A DNA stretch of 64,000 nucleotides. Source: Treponema denticola ATCC 35405. GTDB taxonomy: Bacteria > Spirochaetota > Spirochaetia > Treponematales > Treponemataceae. A program made the position numbers and the translations under genes. Positions 38,169 to 45,305 of the stretch are shown one piece after another. Below the pieces are notes generated by a model. That model made no database searches and was not told the origin of the DNA. It worked only from the letters and a program-made list of their open reading frames with translations. Each line of letters starts with the position of its first letter. The first letter of the stretch is position 1. Location of the stretch: positions 1,736,001 through 1,800,000 of the forward strand of contig NC_002967.9 of NCBI RefSeq assembly GCF_000008185.1, read 5' to 3'.

Positions 38169-38606
38169 ATGGAAATGAATGGAGGATTTCTTGTCACCAA
38201 AATAAAACAGCTTGGAGACCGGATCTTTGAGAAGATTCTCAGTGAAAAGAATATTGATGCGTTCAATGGAGCCCAGGGGCGTATTCTTTATGTGCTGTGG
38301 CAGGAGGATGGAATCCCGATTGGGTCACTCTCGATCAAATGTGGATTAGCGATAACTTCTCTTACGACGATGCTGGAAAGAATGGAAAATCAAGGGCTGA
38401 TAAGCCGCGTTCAGTCTGAAACGGACAAAAGGAAAATACTCCTGTTTCTGACTGAGAAAGCACATGCCTTAAAGGATGAGTACAATTCTGTATCTGATGA
38501 GATGGGCAGTATTTACTACAAAGGTTTTTCAGAGGAAGAAATTACCCGGTTTGAGGAATGCCTCGACCGTATCAGAAAGAATCTTGAGGAGTGGCAGAAG
38601 TCATGA
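38169..38606 (+). CDS. MarR-family regulator of the radical SAM mobile pair
   Basis: A 145-residue winged-helix transcription regulator. It has GAQGRILYVLWQEDG, then GSLSIKCGLAITSLTTMLERMENQGLI (recognition helix, shown in part) and SETDKRKILLFLTEKA (wing). It probably represses its own operon through the palindrome over the promoter. Its stop overlaps the start of radical SAM A as ATGA. Base composition is richer in G and C than guaA. This three-gene order matches what NCBI calls the radical SAM mobile pair system; the signal sensed is unknown. Confidence 0.85.
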   Translation: MEMNGGFLVTKIKQLGDRIFEKILSEKNIDAFNGAQGRILYVLWQEDGIPIGSLSIKCGLAITSLTTMLERMENQGLISRVQSETDKRKILLFLTEKAHALKDEYNSVSDEMGSIYYKGFSEEEITRFEECLDRIRKNLEEWQKS

Positions 38607-39292
38607 GTATTTGTATCAAAGATCAGATTCAAAACATGAATATTGTCATCGGCTGTACAGTGGGGTGTGCATATTGCTATGCCCGCAACAATGTGAAACG
38701 CTGGCATATGATTGATGACTTCGCTGACCCTGAATTCTTTCCGGGAAAGCTCAAGATGATGGAAAAGAAACGTCCGCAGAACTTTCTTCTTACCGGCATG
38801 AGCGATCTCTCCGGATGGAAGCTGAAATGGAGAGACGAGGTATTTGCAAAGATCCGTGAAAATCCACAGCATCAGTTCCTGTTTCTTACCAAGCGCCCCG
38901 ATCTGCTGGAGTTTGATACCGATCTGGAAAACGCATGGTTTGGCGTTACAGTAACGAGGAAAGCAGAACTGTGGCGTATTGACGCGCTTCGGAGAAACGT
39001 CAGAGCAAAACACTACCATGTTACCTTTGAGCCGTTATTCGACGATCCCGGTACAGTTGGACTTTCCGGAATCAACTGGATCGTTGTCGGCACCATGACC
39101 GGAGCTCAGAGCAGGAAGGTTCATACGGAGCCGGAGTGGGCATGGTCTCTGACGGACCAGGCACACGCGCTCGGCATTCCGGTGTTTATGAAGGAAGACC
39201 TTGTCTCTATCATAGGGGATGAAAATATGATTCAGGAAATGCCGGAAGAATTCAATAAAGTGTTGGAGGTACAGAGATCATGGCAGAAGTAA
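38603..39292 (+). CDS. radical SAM mobile pair protein A (DUF5131/Gp37-like)
   Basis: A 229-residue radical SAM-like protein. CTVGCAYCYARNN gives the CxxxCxxC cluster motif that binds [4Fe-4S] and SAM. LLTGMSDLSGWKL, FLFLTKRPDLLEF and WIVVGTMTGAQSRKV resemble the phage Gp37/Gp68 (DUF5131) family. I chose the ATG at 38603 with GAGGAG 11 bases upstream, overlapping marR. Its end overlaps radical SAM B by 13 bases. The substrate is unknown; the pairing suggests the two act together. Codon use differs from chromosomal neighbours, suggesting transfer. Confidence 0.85.
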   Translation: MSICIKDQIQNMNIVIGCTVGCAYCYARNNVKRWHMIDDFADPEFFPGKLKMMEKKRPQNFLLTGMSDLSGWKLKWRDEVFAKIRENPQHQFLFLTKRPDLLEFDTDLENAWFGVTVTRKAELWRIDALRRNVRAKHYHVTFEPLFDDPGTVGLSGINWIVVGTMTGAQSRKVHTEPEWAWSLTDQAHALGIPVFMKEDLVSIIGDENMIQEMPEEFNKVLEVQRSWQK

Positions 39293-40188
39293 TCGATGGA
39301 ATCCTCATTGGTGAGGTGGAAACAAAGAACATCATGACCAAGTCCAGTCTACCTGTAGGCGGTTACTCGGTCAATCCCTATGTAGGCTGTACACATGCCT
39401 GCAAGTATTGCTATGCTTCTTTTATGAAGCGCTTTACCGGACACAAGGAGGAATGGGGCACTTTCCTTGATGTGAAGCATTGGCCGGAAATTAAAAATCC
39501 GAAGAAATATGCCGGACAGCGGGTGGTCATCGGTTCTGTGACGGATGGCTACAATCCACAGGAGGGGCAATTCGAGAATACCAGAAAACTTCTGGAGCAG
39601 CTGATCGGCAGTGACGCAGATATTCTAATCTGCACAAAGTCTGATCTTGTGGTACGGGATATCGATCTGCTGAAGAAGCTTGGACGAGTAACCGTTTCAT
39701 GGTCGATCAACACACTGGATGAAAATTTTAAGAACGATATGGACTCTGCTTCGAGCATTGAGCGTCGTATCGCTTCTATGAAGCAGGTATATGACGCAGG
39801 GATCCGTACAGTCTGTTTCGTATCCCCGGTATTCCCCGGTATCACGGACTTTGAAGCGATCTTTGAGCGGGTAAAGGGTCAGTGCGATCTGTTCTGGCTC
39901 GAAAATCTCAATCTTCGGGGCGGTTTCAAGAAGACGATTATGGATTATATCGCTGGAAAATATCCTGACCTTGTACCGCTTTACGATGAGATCTATAACA
40001 AGCATAACCGCAGCTACTTTGAAGCGCTTGAAGTAAAAGCTGAGGAAATGGCTAAGAAGTATGATTGTCCCTTTGTGGATAATGAAATGCCTTATGGCAG
40101 AGTCCCGCAGGGACATCCGGTGATCGTGGATTATTTCTATCATGAGGAAATCCGAGGAACAGAAAATACTGGAAAAAGGAATCGTTAA
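39280..40188 (+). CDS. radical SAM mobile pair protein B (SPL-like)
   Basis: A 302-residue radical SAM enzyme. The cluster motif is CTHACKYCYASFMKRF, and downstream VVIGSVTDGYNPQEGQFENT and DILICTKSDLVVRDIDLL match the spore-photoproduct-lyase-like/Rv2578c group. GGAGG lies 10 bases before the ATG. Its first codons lie inside the 3' end of protein A, so translation is coupled. The real reaction is unknown; repair or modification of nucleic acid is a guess from the SPL relation. Likely acquired from a Firmicute-like donor, judging from base composition. Confidence 0.87.
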   Translation: MAEVIDGILIGEVETKNIMTKSSLPVGGYSVNPYVGCTHACKYCYASFMKRFTGHKEEWGTFLDVKHWPEIKNPKKYAGQRVVIGSVTDGYNPQEGQFENTRKLLEQLIGSDADILICTKSDLVVRDIDLLKKLGRVTVSWSINTLDENFKNDMDSASSIERRIASMKQVYDAGIRTVCFVSPVFPGITDFEAIFERVKGQCDLFWLENLNLRGGFKKTIMDYIAGKYPDLVPLYDEIYNKHNRSYFEALEVKAEEMAKKYDCPFVDNEMPYGRVPQGHPVIVDYFYHEEIRGTENTGKRNR

Positions 40189-40224
40189 ACAGACTATTAC
40201 TTTGGAAAAGATGCCTATGAAAAT

Positions 40225-40578
40225 ATGATAAAAGACATGCAAATAGATGGCACTGTACTTGATGTTGAATGGGAAAACAATAATACTGTAAAGGAACTAA
40301 AGGAAGAATTAAAACAAGGAGAGGTAACCATCCAGTTATCTAAATATAGCGATTTCGAGCAGGTAGGAGAACTGGGTAAAACTTACTCCTCATCTGATAA
40401 AAGAATTACAGCAGAAGCCGGAGATATAATGCTGTACTCCGGAAACAAAATAGTTGTATTTTATGGAGCAAACACATGGGAATATACTCGAATTGGGAAG
40501 ATTAAAAATTTAAGCAAGGAAGAAATAAAGCGATTATTAAGCAATAGTGATGTGGTATTAAAGATAAAAATGGAATGA
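40225..40578 (+). CDS. cyclophilin-like fold protein, probably 5'-truncated
   Basis: A 117-residue frame with GTVLDVEWENNNTVKELKEEL, AGDIMLYSGNKIVVFYGANT and WEYTRIGKI, the pattern of the small cyclophilin-like (TM1367-type) family. The reading frame is open 13 codons upstream of the ATG (TDYYFGKDAYEN) until a stop at 40186, and the start has no ribosome-binding site, so the 5' end may have been lost. AT-rich, unlike the radical SAM genes before it. Function unknown. Confidence 0.6.
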   Translation: MIKDMQIDGTVLDVEWENNNTVKELKEELKQGEVTIQLSKYSDFEQVGELGKTYSSSDKRITAEAGDIMLYSGNKIVVFYGANTWEYTRIGKIKNLSKEEIKRLLSNSDVVLKIKME

Positions 40579-40608
40579 TTATGATAGTAATATTTTTAGT
40601 ATCATTAT

Positions 40609-40631
40609 TGATACTGTTTTGATACTAAAAA
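40609..40631 (+). repeat. internal 23-bp direct repeat, right copy
   Basis: Exact copy of 37950-37972. Just before it, TTTTTAGTATCA (40594-40605) is the reverse complement of the repeat's own end, so this side has an extra inverted half. It lies 95 bases inside attR. Confidence 0.7.
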
Positions 40632-40726
40632 CCTCTAAAACCACAAAAAATAGGTATAAAATGTTTGGTTTTAGAAACTTAATAGATACTGACAATACAT
40701 AAAAGAAACAAATATGCTATGATAAT

Positions 40727-40740
40727 TATTGAGTGGGAGT
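40727..40740 (+). repeat. right attachment site (attR core)
   Basis: TATTGAGTGGGAGT, identical to the guaA 3' end, followed by TGATAAAGG, which differs from the sequence after guaA. Marks the end of the inserted element. Confidence 0.7.
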
Positions 40741-40774
40741 GATAAAGGTGGTATACTAAATAAGGAGGTTCACT

Positions 40775-41839
40775 ATGACAACAAAAACTCTCAAAGAAAA
40801 AGCAATGGTACTCGTACCCTTCTTGCTGCTTTTGCTTTTACAGCCGGCTGTTTACGCTCAAACAAACGGCACCATGCCTAAACGCAAATTCGTCATTGCA
40901 TTTCACGCAAGCGTAAATACCGACAAAACGGGCAAAAATCTGATAAAAGAACTGCCCGATTTACAAAAACGGGGAATCAACACGCTTTTTCTCGAAATAG
41001 GCTACAACTATCAATGGAAAAGCGACCCGAAACTCTATAACAAATATGTGCTTTCCGAAACCGTCGCACGCGAAATTGCAGCAGAATGCCGCAGGCTTTC
41101 CATCGACCTCATCCCCGAAATAAACTGCCTCGGCCATCAATCGTGGGAAAACGAAACCTTCGCCCTGCTCAAAGCCTACCCCGAGCTGGACGAAACGCCG
41201 GGCCTCTACCCCAGCAATAAGGATATTTATTGCCGCAGCCTCTGTTCTTCCAATGAAAAAGTCTACACGATTTTATTCGGTTTAATCGACGAAATTACAG
41301 AAGTTTTTTCGGTAAAAAAAATACACGTCGGCTTGGATGAGGTGTTTTTGATCGGCGAAGACGCATGCCCCCTTTGCCGCGGAAAAGACAAGGCCGAGCT
41401 GTTCGCCGGTGCCGTGAACAGACTCTACGATCACTGTGTCAAAAAACGCGGGTTTACAATGTATATGTGGGGCGACCGTCTCATCGACAGCGAGGATGAA
41501 GATAGCGGTTATAAGGGCGAATACGAAAGCTCATGTAACGGAACCTACCCCGCCGTAGACCTTATCCCTAAGGACATCATCATCTGCGACTGGCACTATG
41601 ACGAGCTGGAGCGCTACGGCTCCATTCCTTATTTTTTAAACAAGGGGTTCCGTGTTCTGCCGACAAGTTTCAAAGGCATTAAAGCGGTAAATGCTCTCAT
41701 CGACTATTCGCTTTTATACAAGGATAACCCTGCTATGCTCGGGCACATGTACACGGCATGGGACAATTTTACAAACAAAAATCTCTCACGGTATAAACCG
41801 ATGGTCAAAACGATAGACAAGCTGAAGGCCGGGAATTAG
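40775..41839 (+). CDS. secreted GH20-like glycosidase (beta-hexosaminidase type)
   Basis: A 354-residue exported protein with a signal peptide (VLVPFLLLLLLQPAVYAQ). KRGINTLFLEIGYNYQWK, LIPEINCLGHQSW and HVGLDEVFLIG, with the Asp-Glu catalytic pair, place it in the GH20-like TIM-barrel group. It lacks the extra N-terminal domain of full hexosaminidases. It could act on host or bacterial N-acetylhexosamines outside the cytoplasm. AAGGAGG precedes the ATG. The gene seems richer in G and C than its neighbours and starts 35 bases past attR, so it too may be acquired. Confidence 0.75.
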   Translation: MTTKTLKEKAMVLVPFLLLLLLQPAVYAQTNGTMPKRKFVIAFHASVNTDKTGKNLIKELPDLQKRGINTLFLEIGYNYQWKSDPKLYNKYVLSETVAREIAAECRRLSIDLIPEINCLGHQSWENETFALLKAYPELDETPGLYPSNKDIYCRSLCSSNEKVYTILFGLIDEITEVFSVKKIHVGLDEVFLIGEDACPLCRGKDKAELFAGAVNRLYDHCVKKRGFTMYMWGDRLIDSEDEDSGYKGEYESSCNGTYPAVDLIPKDIIICDWHYDELERYGSIPYFLNKGFRVLPTSFKGIKAVNALIDYSLLYKDNPAMLGHMYTAWDNFTNKNLSRYKPMVKTIDKLKAGN

Positions 41840-41884
41840 TAAAATCTAAAAACATACTATAGAAGTCAGGTCAGACATATTTTT

Positions 41885-41936
41885 AGCCAAAAAAAATAAC
41901 TTGTATAAATGGCTGAAATTTGTTAAATTAGACGCT
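41885..41936 (+). pseudogene. Rpn-family gene remnant
   Basis: The frame reads KKNNLYKWLKFVKLDA, close to KKKLYNWLKFIKTDN of the Rpn protein at 11497-12363; TGGCTGAAATTT is identical in both. No start codon or rest of the gene is present. It lies directly before the next gene and is in frame with it. Confidence 0.6.
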
Positions 41937-42431
41937 ATGGCAGAAGCTACACGAGAGATACTGAATAGAATTTATTCTCCTATAATCCATAAATCACATG
42001 AACTGCATAGAACATTGATAAAACAATATACAGGCAGCAAAATAAACAGAGGTTTCTTTAATGGTCATTATCATAAAAATTCCGAAGGAGAGTATCAGCC
42101 GGATATGTACCCTATCCCTGTAATCAGCTTTATCGGATTATGTGATATTGAGTTCGATTTTGATACTATTTCAATTACAACAAAGATATCAAGGAATCAA
42201 ATACAACTTTTTGACTGGAATATAATTAGTTCTGTTCACTTCGAAATATACGGCGTTGAAAACTATCTTAAAGATTATGGCAGTAAACAAAATTACGATA
42301 AAATTGGAGATAATATCGCATCATCTACCGAAAAAGAATTCTTTGTTTCTATATATTTCCCTTTTATTACAAGTATTGAGGACTTAGCCAAATTTTTGAC
42401 AATTTTACAAAAAAACAATTTCTATTATTAA
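41937..42431 (+). CDS. hypothetical protein downstream of an Rpn remnant
   Basis: A 164-residue soluble protein. It is mixed alpha/beta: an N-terminal helix (MAEATREILNRIYSPIIHKS), then YPIPVISFIGLCDIEFDFDT-type strands (here in part) and a C-terminal FLTILQKNNFYY. No family is assigned with confidence. I chose the ATG at 41937 because the codons before it belong to the Rpn remnant. A fused frame runs from a TTG at 41901. No ribosome-binding site is seen. It follows the GH20-like gene on the same strand. Confidence 0.5.
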   Translation: MAEATREILNRIYSPIIHKSHELHRTLIKQYTGSKINRGFFNGHYHKNSEGEYQPDMYPIPVISFIGLCDIEFDFDTISITTKISRNQIQLFDWNIISSVHFEIYGVENYLKDYGSKQNYDKIGDNIASSTEKEFFVSIYFPFITSIEDLAKFLTILQKNNFYY

Positions 42432-42482
42432 TCCGGCAAATGAAACAATATTCTTCCCAAAAATACTTGACGAGAATAAGGC

Positions 42483-43535
42483 TTACTTTTTTGTCTCCGC
42501 CTTCCCGTCTTTTAGCTCCAAGCCTTTTTCGAATAAAAAGCTGATGTAGTAGTCTTCAATCGTATTTTTAGGGCCGGCGGCGTTGAGGCGCTTGCGGGCA
42601 TCGGCATTGTTTCGGCGCTGTACATATGAAGAATAAAAATGGCGAGGATCGGAATTATCAAAATCCAGTTTTTTATTTAAGAGCTTGGCAACATCTTCCC
42701 TGCCCATTGCAGGTATTTTACAGCTTACCAACTGATTGCGTACATAGAGAATATCTTCATATGAGATGCCGAATAAAAACTCTTCCAGAGACTGCCCTAT
42801 AATCTTATTGGATAGTTTTGCAAGCATAAAACTTTGCCAAGAATCATCCAATTTGGAAGAAAGCAAAAAAAGCTCGCTGGTGCCCATCATCGTACCGAAT
42901 ACCGGAGCTATTGTGTCACGGGCAGTCCAGACGCGGGTTAGAACGGGAGCAAAAGAAGTTGTGTTTTGATCCAAACGGTGCTCCCAAAGATAGGTTAAGG
43001 CATTTGCGACCTTTTCTCGTTTTTGTTTATCCAAAATATTGCTGTCCAAAATCGAAATATAAACGTCTTCGGACATAATCGTAAACATGATATTCATAGT
43101 AGCCGCTCTAAGTTCTTCAATTTTTTCTTCCGAAAATGATGAATTTGAAGCGATCTTGGTAATGGCAGAAAATATATGGAATTTTGCAACAAGAAAACCG
43201 CGTCCCAATACGGCCTTCGTGGGCATTGAAAGAGTACGGGCATCGGAAGGAGTTTTACACAGAGTTTCTATGAGTGTTTCTTGACTGCGTTTTTGGCCTG
43301 CAAGAATGCTTGTCTCATGGATCGAAGGAAAGTGGGAAATCGCAACCGACATTCTTTCCAAATCCATGAGTTTCTTTCCTATTTCCAAAACAGTGGACTT
43401 GTATTCTTCATTCAATTGTTCAAAAGCATATTTGACCAATGTTCTTTCATGATCATTTAGAACAACTATGTCTGTAGAGATTATAGTTCCGAGTCCTGCA
43501 TTATCTATTGTCATATTTTTTCGCAACTTCTCCAA
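42483..43535 (-). CDS. hypothetical protein, 350 residues
   Basis: Not recognised. It is helix-rich, without signal peptide or membrane segment, and charged at the end (KGLELKDGKAETKK). Local features are FHIFSAITKIASNSSFSEE, EEFLFGISYEDILYVRNQ and SYVQRRNNADARKRLN. No catalytic motif. It is convergent with the plus-strand gene at 41937 and divergent from pcnB, and stands alone. It may be specific to treponemes; I cannot test this here. Confidence 0.7.
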   Translation of the reverse strand: MEKLRKNMTIDNAGLGTIISTDIVVLNDHERTLVKYAFEQLNEEYKSTVLEIGKKLMDLERMSVAISHFPSIHETSILAGQKRSQETLIETLCKTPSDARTLSMPTKAVLGRGFLVAKFHIFSAITKIASNSSFSEEKIEELRAATMNIMFTIMSEDVYISILDSNILDKQKREKVANALTYLWEHRLDQNTTSFAPVLTRVWTARDTIAPVFGTMMGTSELFLLSSKLDDSWQSFMLAKLSNKIIGQSLEEFLFGISYEDILYVRNQLVSCKIPAMGREDVAKLLNKKLDFDNSDPRHFYSSYVQRRNNADARKRLNAAGPKNTIEDYYISFLFEKGLELKDGKAETKK

Positions 43536-43685
43536 TATGCAATCACCTAATGTATAGAAAGAATATTATATCATATTGTAACGAATTTAAAAAGGGCTTC
43601 TTTATCTAAAACCATAGAAATTTGGCAAAAATAGGCGGTACTCATTGACATAAAACCTTTTTACATGCAATATATTCATTCATAA

Positions 43686-44828
43686 ATGTTAGTTCGATAC
43701 GGTCAAAATGCCGAAGGAAAGCAGGTTCGGCAGGCTTTGGTCTATACTAAGGATGAGCACAAGATTGCTCTCGAAAAAATAGACATTGAAGCCGTAAAAA
43801 TTATACAGCGTTTAAATTCTCAAGGTTTTGAAGCCTACATAGTAGGAGGAGCAGTAAGAGACTTATTGATAGGTCATGTTCCAAAAGATTTCGATATAGC
43901 GACCTCGGCCGAACCTTCAAAAATACGAAAAATGTTCCGCAATTCCAGAGTAATAGGCCGGCGTTTTAGGTTGGTTCATATATTTTTCGGAGAAAAGATA
44001 TATGAGGTAAGTACCTTTAGATCAACGGAAGACGGAAGCATAGGAAACAAATTCGGCACAATAGATGAAGACGTTCACCGAAGGGATTTTACTTTAAATG
44101 CGCTTTATTACGACCCCATACATGAGCTTGTAATAGACTATGTAGACGGCGTTAAGGACATAAGAGCAAAAAAAATAAGACCTATTATTCCCCTCCAGCT
44201 TATCTTTTCGGAAGATCCTGTAAGAATGATTCGGGCTATAAAGTATGCGGCAATGACGGATTCCGGTATTCCGTTTTTTCTTCAGCTTCAAATACGAAAA
44301 AATGCCCATCTTTTGGAATTTGTATCCCCTTCAAGAATAACCGAAGAAATAAATAAGATTATTTTTAGCGGGCATGCAAGCGATATTATAAAAAAGCTTT
44401 TGGATTTTAAGCTCTATGTTTACCTACAGCCTGGGGCATGCGCCTTTATAGATTCGTCTTCAAAATTTAAAAAGATATATATAGAAAATCTTGCTCTTTT
44501 GGATAAGGAAGTCGATGCTAAACCTCAAATAAAACAGGGAGAATGTTTAAAATCATTACTTAAAGATTACATCAGACTGATTGCAAATCCCGAAGGGCCG
44601 CCGCAAGAAGTTTATACCTATGTTTACAAGGAATGCAGGCACTTTATTCTCCCCATGAACCCTCAAAGAAAAGAATTGGAATTTGCGGTAAAAAGCGTTT
44701 TAAATGATTTGGGAATAAAGGTATCAATGGACAGAACCCAAGTACGCCCTGCAAAACTCGGCAAACAGGTTAAGCATAGACGCAAGAAAAAGGCTAAAAA
44801 ACAAGAGGCTCTTAAAGATACGGATTAA
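43686..44828 (+). CDS. pcnB: polynucleotide adenylyltransferase / CCA-type nucleotidyltransferase
   Basis: A 380-residue class II nucleotidyltransferase. GGAVRDLLIGHVPKDFDIAT is the catalytic G(G/S)...DxD site, NSRVIGRRFRLVHIFFG and YEVSTFR are typical of PcnB, and RRDFTLNALYYDP follows. The Lys/Arg-rich C-terminus (KHRRKKKAKKQEAL) fits poly(A) polymerase RNA binding rather than CCA addition. The ATG at 43686 has a weak ribosome-binding site. Its stop codon is the loop of a 15-base hairpin. Confidence 0.88.
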   Translation: MLVRYGQNAEGKQVRQALVYTKDEHKIALEKIDIEAVKIIQRLNSQGFEAYIVGGAVRDLLIGHVPKDFDIATSAEPSKIRKMFRNSRVIGRRFRLVHIFFGEKIYEVSTFRSTEDGSIGNKFGTIDEDVHRRDFTLNALYYDPIHELVIDYVDGVKDIRAKKIRPIIPLQLIFSEDPVRMIRAIKYAAMTDSGIPFFLQLQIRKNAHLLEFVSPSRITEEINKIIFSGHASDIIKKLLDFKLYVYLQPGACAFIDSSSKFKKIYIENLALLDKEVDAKPQIKQGECLKSLLKDYIRLIANPEGPPQEVYTYVYKECRHFILPMNPQRKELEFAVKSVLNDLGIKVSMDRTQVRPAKLGKQVKHRRKKKAKKQEALKDTD

Positions 44829-44843
44829 ATCCGTATCTTTAAG
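44811..44843 (+). terminator. hairpin with the pcnB stop codon as its loop
   Basis: Fifteen-base perfect arms (44811-44825 and 44829-44843) flank TAA, which is the pcnB stop. The genes pcnB and osmC converge here. A T-run is lacking; it could still end both transcripts. Confidence 0.55.
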
Positions 44844-44863
44844 GCTCAATAAAATTACAGATA

Positions 44864-45280
44864 TTAAACTCTGATAAGTTTATGAGCTATCGGGGCAGGA
44901 TTTTTGATTGTGGCGTGTACCGGACAGCTGTCGTCAACCAAAGCCATAAATTTTTCAAGCTCCTCATCGGAAGCATCGGACTTAATATGATATATTGTTT
45001 CAATATCGGAAAGTCCCAGTGTACCCGGTCTAAAAAAGCCTATACATTCAACAGCCAAATAATCCAGTTTGAGACCTTTTTTCTTTGCAATTACCTTTGA
45101 AGTAACACACTTACAGGCTCCCAAACCGCTTAAAAGAAGTTCTATCGGGTTCATTCCTAAATCGGTTCCCCCGAAACTCAAGGGCTCATCCGCAATAATT
45201 TTCTTGCCTGATGCCTCACATTCAACTTTAAAACCTTCGCCTAAATCTATTTCGGCTTTTGTTCTAAATTCTTTTGCCAT
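44864..45280 (-). CDS. OsmC-family protein
   Basis: A 138-residue peroxide-reducing-type protein. The two cysteines lie in SGLGACKCVTSKVIAKKK and DDSCPVHATIKN, the usual OsmC/Ohr positions. It probably reduces organic hydroperoxides using a cytoplasmic thiol, or belongs to the YhfA-like OsmC group. It has its own start with AGGAGAAATT upstream and ends convergent with pcnB. Confidence 0.88.
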   Translation of the reverse strand: MAKEFRTKAEIDLGEGFKVECEASGKKIIADEPLSFGGTDLGMNPIELLLSGLGACKCVTSKVIAKKKGLKLDYLAVECIGFFRPGTLGLSDIETIYHIKSDASDEELEKFMALVDDSCPVHATIKNPAPIAHKLIRV

Positions 45281-45305
45281 AATTTCTCCTATAAATATTC
45301 CCTAG

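Larger units (their letters stand above)
37856..40740 (+). mobile_element. integrase-less element in the guaA 3' end
   Basis: A 2885-base insertion bounded by 14-base direct repeats, the left one being the guaA 3' end. It carries a MarR regulator, two radical SAM genes and a cyclophilin-like gene. The radical SAM genes look clearly richer in G and C than the surroundings. No integrase is present, so it looks like a decayed or cis-mobilised element (CIME-like). The guaA 3' end is a known integration hot spot for genomic islands in several bacteria. Confidence 0.72.

Noticed and set aside
38516-39019. Minus-strand frame of 167 codons opposite radical SAM A
   Set aside because: The plus-strand genes carry clear motifs and overlap as an operon; this frame has none.
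39549-40242. Minus-strand frames opposite radical SAM B
   Set aside because: Shadows caused by the richer G+C composition of the element, where stops are rarer.
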